Below, in pieces: positions 23,416 through 26,011 of a stretch of 26,011 nt of DNA (the first letter of the stretch is position 1; the number at the start of each line of letters is the position of its first letter). This DNA comes from an uncultured Clostridia bacterium (GTDB taxonomy: Bacteria; Bacillota; Clostridia; Christensenellales; CAG-138). A program made the translations under genes and the position numbers. The stretch covers positions 1 through 26,011 of the forward strand of contig CALGGM010000091.1 of assembly GCA_937915925.1 (NCBI GenBank), in the 5' to 3' direction. Below the pieces are notes generated by a model. That model saw only the letters and a program-made list of their open reading frames with translations, had not been told where the DNA came from and searched no databases.

Positions 23416-25827
23416 ATGGCAAAGAATACGATCCCCACGCAAACCGAAACCATCCTCTTAAAGAGCATGGACGAGGTCATGCACGATTCCATGATGCCCT
23501 ATGCGGAGCACGTCATTTTGGAGCGTGCGCTTCCGCGCGTCGAGGACGGGTTAAAGCCCGTGCAGCGGCGCATCCTCTACACCATGATGGAGCTTGGGCT
23601 CTCCCCCGACAAGCCGCACCGCAAGAGCGCGCGTATCGTCGGCGACTGCCTCGGTAAATACCATCCGCACGGCGACAGCTCGGTCTATGACGCGATGGTG
23701 CGCATGGCGCAGCCGTTCAACATGGGCGTGTGCCTCGTCGACGGTCACGGCAACTTCGGCTCGGTCGACGGCGACTCCGCCGCGGCAATGCGTTACACCG
23801 AAGCCCGCATGACCGACGCCGCGCTGCTGCTGTTACGCGACATCGACAAGGACACGGTCGACTTTACATGGAACTTTGACGACACCTTAAAGGAGCCGGA
23901 GCTGCTGCCCGGACGCTTCCCGAACCTTCTCGTGAACGGCGCGAACGGCATTGCGGTCGGCCTTGCGACGTCGATCCCGCCGCACAATCCGGTCGAGGCG
24001 ATCGACGCGGTCTGTGCGGTACTCGACAACCCGCGCATCAAGATCGCCGAGCTTTTGAAGATCATGCCCGCGCCGGACTTCCCGACCGGAGGCTTTTTGC
24101 TCGAATCCCCCGAGATCGCGGCAAGCTACGAAACGGGACGCGGCAAGCTCACCATGCGCGCGCGCACGCACTTCGAGGAAATGAAGAACGGCAAGACGCG
24201 CATCGTCGTCGACGAGTTTCCGTATCAGGTCAACAAGGCGGCGTGCCTCTCGAAGATCCTCGAGATCACGCAGGAGAAGAAAGCCATGTTCGCCGCGGTC
24301 TCCGATATCCGCGACGAATCCGACCGTATGGGCACGCGCGCGGTCATCGAGGTCAAGAAGGACGGCGATCCGGAGCGGATTTTACAGCTTTTATTCAAAT
24401 ACTCCGATCTTCAATGCACGTTCGGCGCAAACTACGTGGCGATCGCGGACGGCAAGCCGCAGCAGCTGAACCTCAAACAGATCATCGAATACTACGTGCG
24501 CCATCAGCGCGCCGTCGTCACCCGCCGCACGAAGACCGAGCTGGAAATCGCAAAGAAGCGCTGTCACATTTTGGAAGGCCTGATGGTCGCGGTCAACAAC
24601 CTCGACCGCGTGATCAAGCTGATCCGCGCGAGCAAATCGCCGAAGGAAGCGCGCGATGGGCTGATGAAGACCTTCTCGCTCACCGAGGTGCAGGCGCAGG
24701 CAATCCTCGATCTCCGCTTACAAAAGCTCACCAACCTTGAGCTTTTGGCGATCGAAAAGGAATATAAGGAAGTCAAGAAGCTGATCGCGGAGCTCGAAGC
24801 GATTCTCGCCTCCGACACAAAGCTGGTGCATCTGATCAAAAAGGAGCTCTTGGAGGTCCGGAAGCTCTTCGACGGCAAGCGCAGAACGCAGATCATCTCG
24901 GCGGACGCCGCGGAAGCGGAAGCGCCGAAGGACGAGCCGGAAGCGGTCGAGGACATGGTCGTTGCGGTGTGCGCGGACCTGAAGATCCGTAAGTGCCTCA
25001 AGAAGCAGTTTAACCTTTCGCAGATCCGCGCCGACAAGCCGGAGCGCATTTTGGAGGTCAAGAGCAACGAGAACGTACGCCTGTTCACCAACCGCGGCGC
25101 GATGCTGAATCTGAAGGTTTCGGACATCCCCGAAACGCGTGCCAGCGCGCGCGCGGCAAACCTTGTCAGCATGATCGAGCTCGAAAAGGGCGAAACGATC
25201 GTGGGCGCGTTCCCGGACGCGGACGTCGGCAGCTACCTGTTCTGTACGGCAGGCGGCATGGTAAAGCGCAGTAAAGCAGCCGATTATCGCGTGCGCGGCA
25301 AGCGCACCGCGGCGCTGAACCTCAAGGACAAGGACGTACTCATCGGCGTGTATCCGATGCCCACGATGGACATCATGCTCGTCACCGAAAAGGGCATGTG
25401 CATTCGCTTCGCGTCCGACTCCGTGCCCGAAACCGGCAGGACCGCGGCGGGCGTCATCGGCATCAAGCTGGAGCCGAAGGATAAGGTCATGGCGTGCATG
25501 CCGGTCGGCGACGAGGGCGAGCTGATCGTGCTCACCGATCGCGGGTTCGGCAAGCGCAGCTTCCTCTTTGACTACGAACAGCAGGGCAGAAACGGCAAAG
25601 GCGTGAAGACCTTCGATTTCAGGAAGAACGGCAGCAACGGCACGCGCATCGCGTACGCAGGCACGGTCCGCGATCCGTTCACGCTGATGATCGAACAGCG
25701 CCACGGCACCAAGACGCCGCTGAGCACCGAAAGCATCCATATCGAGCCGAAGGCCAGCAAGGGCGAAATGCTCCTTGCCGTCGTGCTCGACGACGACGTG
25801 GTCAGCGCGTATCGCGTGGACGAGTAA
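23416..25827 (+). CDS. gyrA: Type IIA DNA topoisomerase subunit A (GyrA/ParC family)
   Basis: The 803-residue breakage-reunion subunit cleaves DNA through Tyr127 (AAAMRYTEARM). RKSARIVGDCLGKYHPHGDSSVYDAMVRMAQ (69-99; quoted in part by position, key residues HPHGDS at 83-88) is the quinolone-resistance region, and the Ser and Asp linked to sensitivity are present. A coiled coil (about 370-490) precedes a beta-pinwheel C-terminal domain (about 512-803) whose GyrA box is QGRNGKG (723-729), close to the gyrase consensus QRRGGKG. That favours gyrase-like wrapping. The N-terminus (DSMMPYAEHVILERALPRVEDGLKPVQRR in part) departs from the usual GyrA form, so a ParC-like paralogue is possible. It lies 3 bases after gyrB with AAGGAG inside the gyrB end. 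Confidence 0.85.
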   Translation: MAKNTIPTQTETILLKSMDEVMHDSMMPYAEHVILERALPRVEDGLKPVQRRILYTMMELGLSPDKPHRKSARIVGDCLGKYHPHGDSSVYDAMVRMAQPFNMGVCLVDGHGNFGSVDGDSAAAMRYTEARMTDAALLLLRDIDKDTVDFTWNFDDTLKEPELLPGRFPNLLVNGANGIAVGLATSIPPHNPVEAIDAVCAVLDNPRIKIAELLKIMPAPDFPTGGFLLESPEIAASYETGRGKLTMRARTHFEEMKNGKTRIVVDEFPYQVNKAACLSKILEITQEKKAMFAAVSDIRDESDRMGTRAVIEVKKDGDPERILQLLFKYSDLQCTFGANYVAIADGKPQQLNLKQIIEYYVRHQRAVVTRRTKTELEIAKKRCHILEGLMVAVNNLDRVIKLIRASKSPKEARDGLMKTFSLTEVQAQAILDLRLQKLTNLELLAIEKEYKEVKKLIAELEAILASDTKLVHLIKKELLEVRKLFDGKRRTQIISADAAEAEAPKDEPEAVEDMVVAVCADLKIRKCLKKQFNLSQIRADKPERILEVKSNENVRLFTNRGAMLNLKVSDIPETRASARAANLVSMIELEKGETIVGAFPDADVGSYLFCTAGGMVKRSKAADYRVRGKRTAALNLKDKDVLIGVYPMPTMDIMLVTEKGMCIRFASDSVPETGRTAAGVIGIKLEPKDKVMACMPVGDEGELIVLTDRGFGKRSFLFDYEQQGRNGKGVKTFDFRKNGSNGTRIAYAGTVRDPFTLMIEQRHGTKTPLSTESIHIEPKASKGEMLLAVVLDDDVVSAYRVDE

Positions 25828-25832
25828 CAAAA

Positions 25833-25860
25833 CGAACAGGTGTGGGTCCACGCCTGTTCG
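25833..25860 (+). other. Long hairpin after gyrA without T tract
   Basis: CGAACAGGTGTGG pairs with CCACGCCTGTTCG (13 bp, one G-T pair, 2-base loop) five bases after the gyrA stop. No U tract follows, so it is more likely an mRNA 3'-end stabiliser or an upstream part of a double-hairpin terminator. Confidence 0.6.
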
Positions 25861-25895
25861 AGTGAAGAGTGAAGAGAGAAGAGTGAAGAGAATAG
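25860..25895 (+). repeat. GA-rich simple repeat (GAGTGAA-type)
   Basis: Imperfect repeats of GAGTGAAGA lie between the post-gyrA hairpin and the terminator. They are strongly purine-biased and non-coding. Confidence 0.65.
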
Positions 25896-25925
25896 GAAGG
25901 GTTCCGTCGGAAACCCTTCTTTTTT
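25896..25925 (+). terminator. Rho-independent terminator of gyrB-gyrA
   Basis: GAAGGGTT (25896-25903) pairs with AACCCTTC (25912-25919), with an inner CC/GG pair and one bulged base, followed by six T. Confidence 0.8.
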
Positions 25926-25926
25926 C

Positions 25927-25953
25927 GGGTCGTCGAGGACGACGACCCCTACG
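25927..25953 (-). repeat. GTAGG-flanked hairpin, eighth copy
   Basis: On the minus strand CGTAGG is followed by a 9 bp stem (GGGTCGTCG/CGACGACCC, 25927-25935 and 25940-25948) with a 4-base loop and a trailing G. It has the same layout as the other copies, placed just after a terminator. Confidence 0.75.
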
Positions 25954-26011
25954 AATCGTTGGCATGATTCTTGGCACCCTTGTGTAAAGGGGGCTGTCGA
26001 GGCTTGCCGAG

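Overview
The window looks like chromosomal DNA from a Bacillota (Clostridia-type) bacterium. The evidence is the gene order of a Gram-positive division/cell-wall (dcw) cluster, a single divisome transpeptidase with PASTA domains, a MurE with the DNPR motif typical of meso-diaminopimelate ligases, strong AGGAGG-type ribosome binding sites and consensus sigma-A promoters. Coding GC is near 60% in most genes, with one clearly more AT-rich stretch at about 1650-3060. An uncultured gut-type lineage is plausible, but that is inference. No tRNA, rRNA, CRISPR array or intact transposon was seen.

Left part (1-6481). The first 39 bases hold the 5' end of a minus-strand gene, possibly greA, with a textbook promoter. 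A gene-free stretch follows (40-503), packed with short dispersed repeats and hairpins. Two large secreted proteins lie on the minus strand: an 850-residue protein with a C39-like cysteine peptidase front, a C-type lectin domain and an InlB-type repeat, and a 1021-residue protein with a caspase-fold (clan CD) peptidase-like front. They end in nearly the same ~285-residue tail (Ig-like plus two fibronectin-III-like domains). Between them, on the plus strand, is a 68-residue XRE-type repressor with two palindromic operator candidates in the divergent promoter region.

Middle left (6681-9409). A Nudix hydrolase is followed by the one-carbon pair glyA-folD on the plus strand. The FolD has lost two of the residues usually needed for cyclohydrolase activity. 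A second repeat-rich gap (9410-9717) separates folD from the convergent dcw operon.

Middle right (9718-21253, minus strand, transcribed right to left). The dcw operon runs rsmH-ftsL-ftsI(PASTA)-murE-mraY-murD-ftsW-murA-ftsQ, tightly packed, with several overlaps, from one strong promoter at 21305-21333. It makes lipid I precursors and the septal synthase. murF, murG and mraZ, common members of such clusters, are absent from it.

Right part (21427-25827, plus strand). A type IIA topoisomerase pair (gyrB-gyrA family) is divergent from the dcw operon. It is followed by a hairpin, a GA-rich simple repeat, a rho-independent terminator and another copy of the intergenic hairpin family. The window ends inside unannotated intergenic sequence.

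The most unusual non-coding signal is a family of at least eight small intergenic hairpins. Each has a conserved GTAGG flank, a variable but fully compensating stem and a trailing G. The most unusual coding signals are the pair of secreted peptidase-like proteins sharing one tail under a putative XRE switch, and the altered FolD active site.
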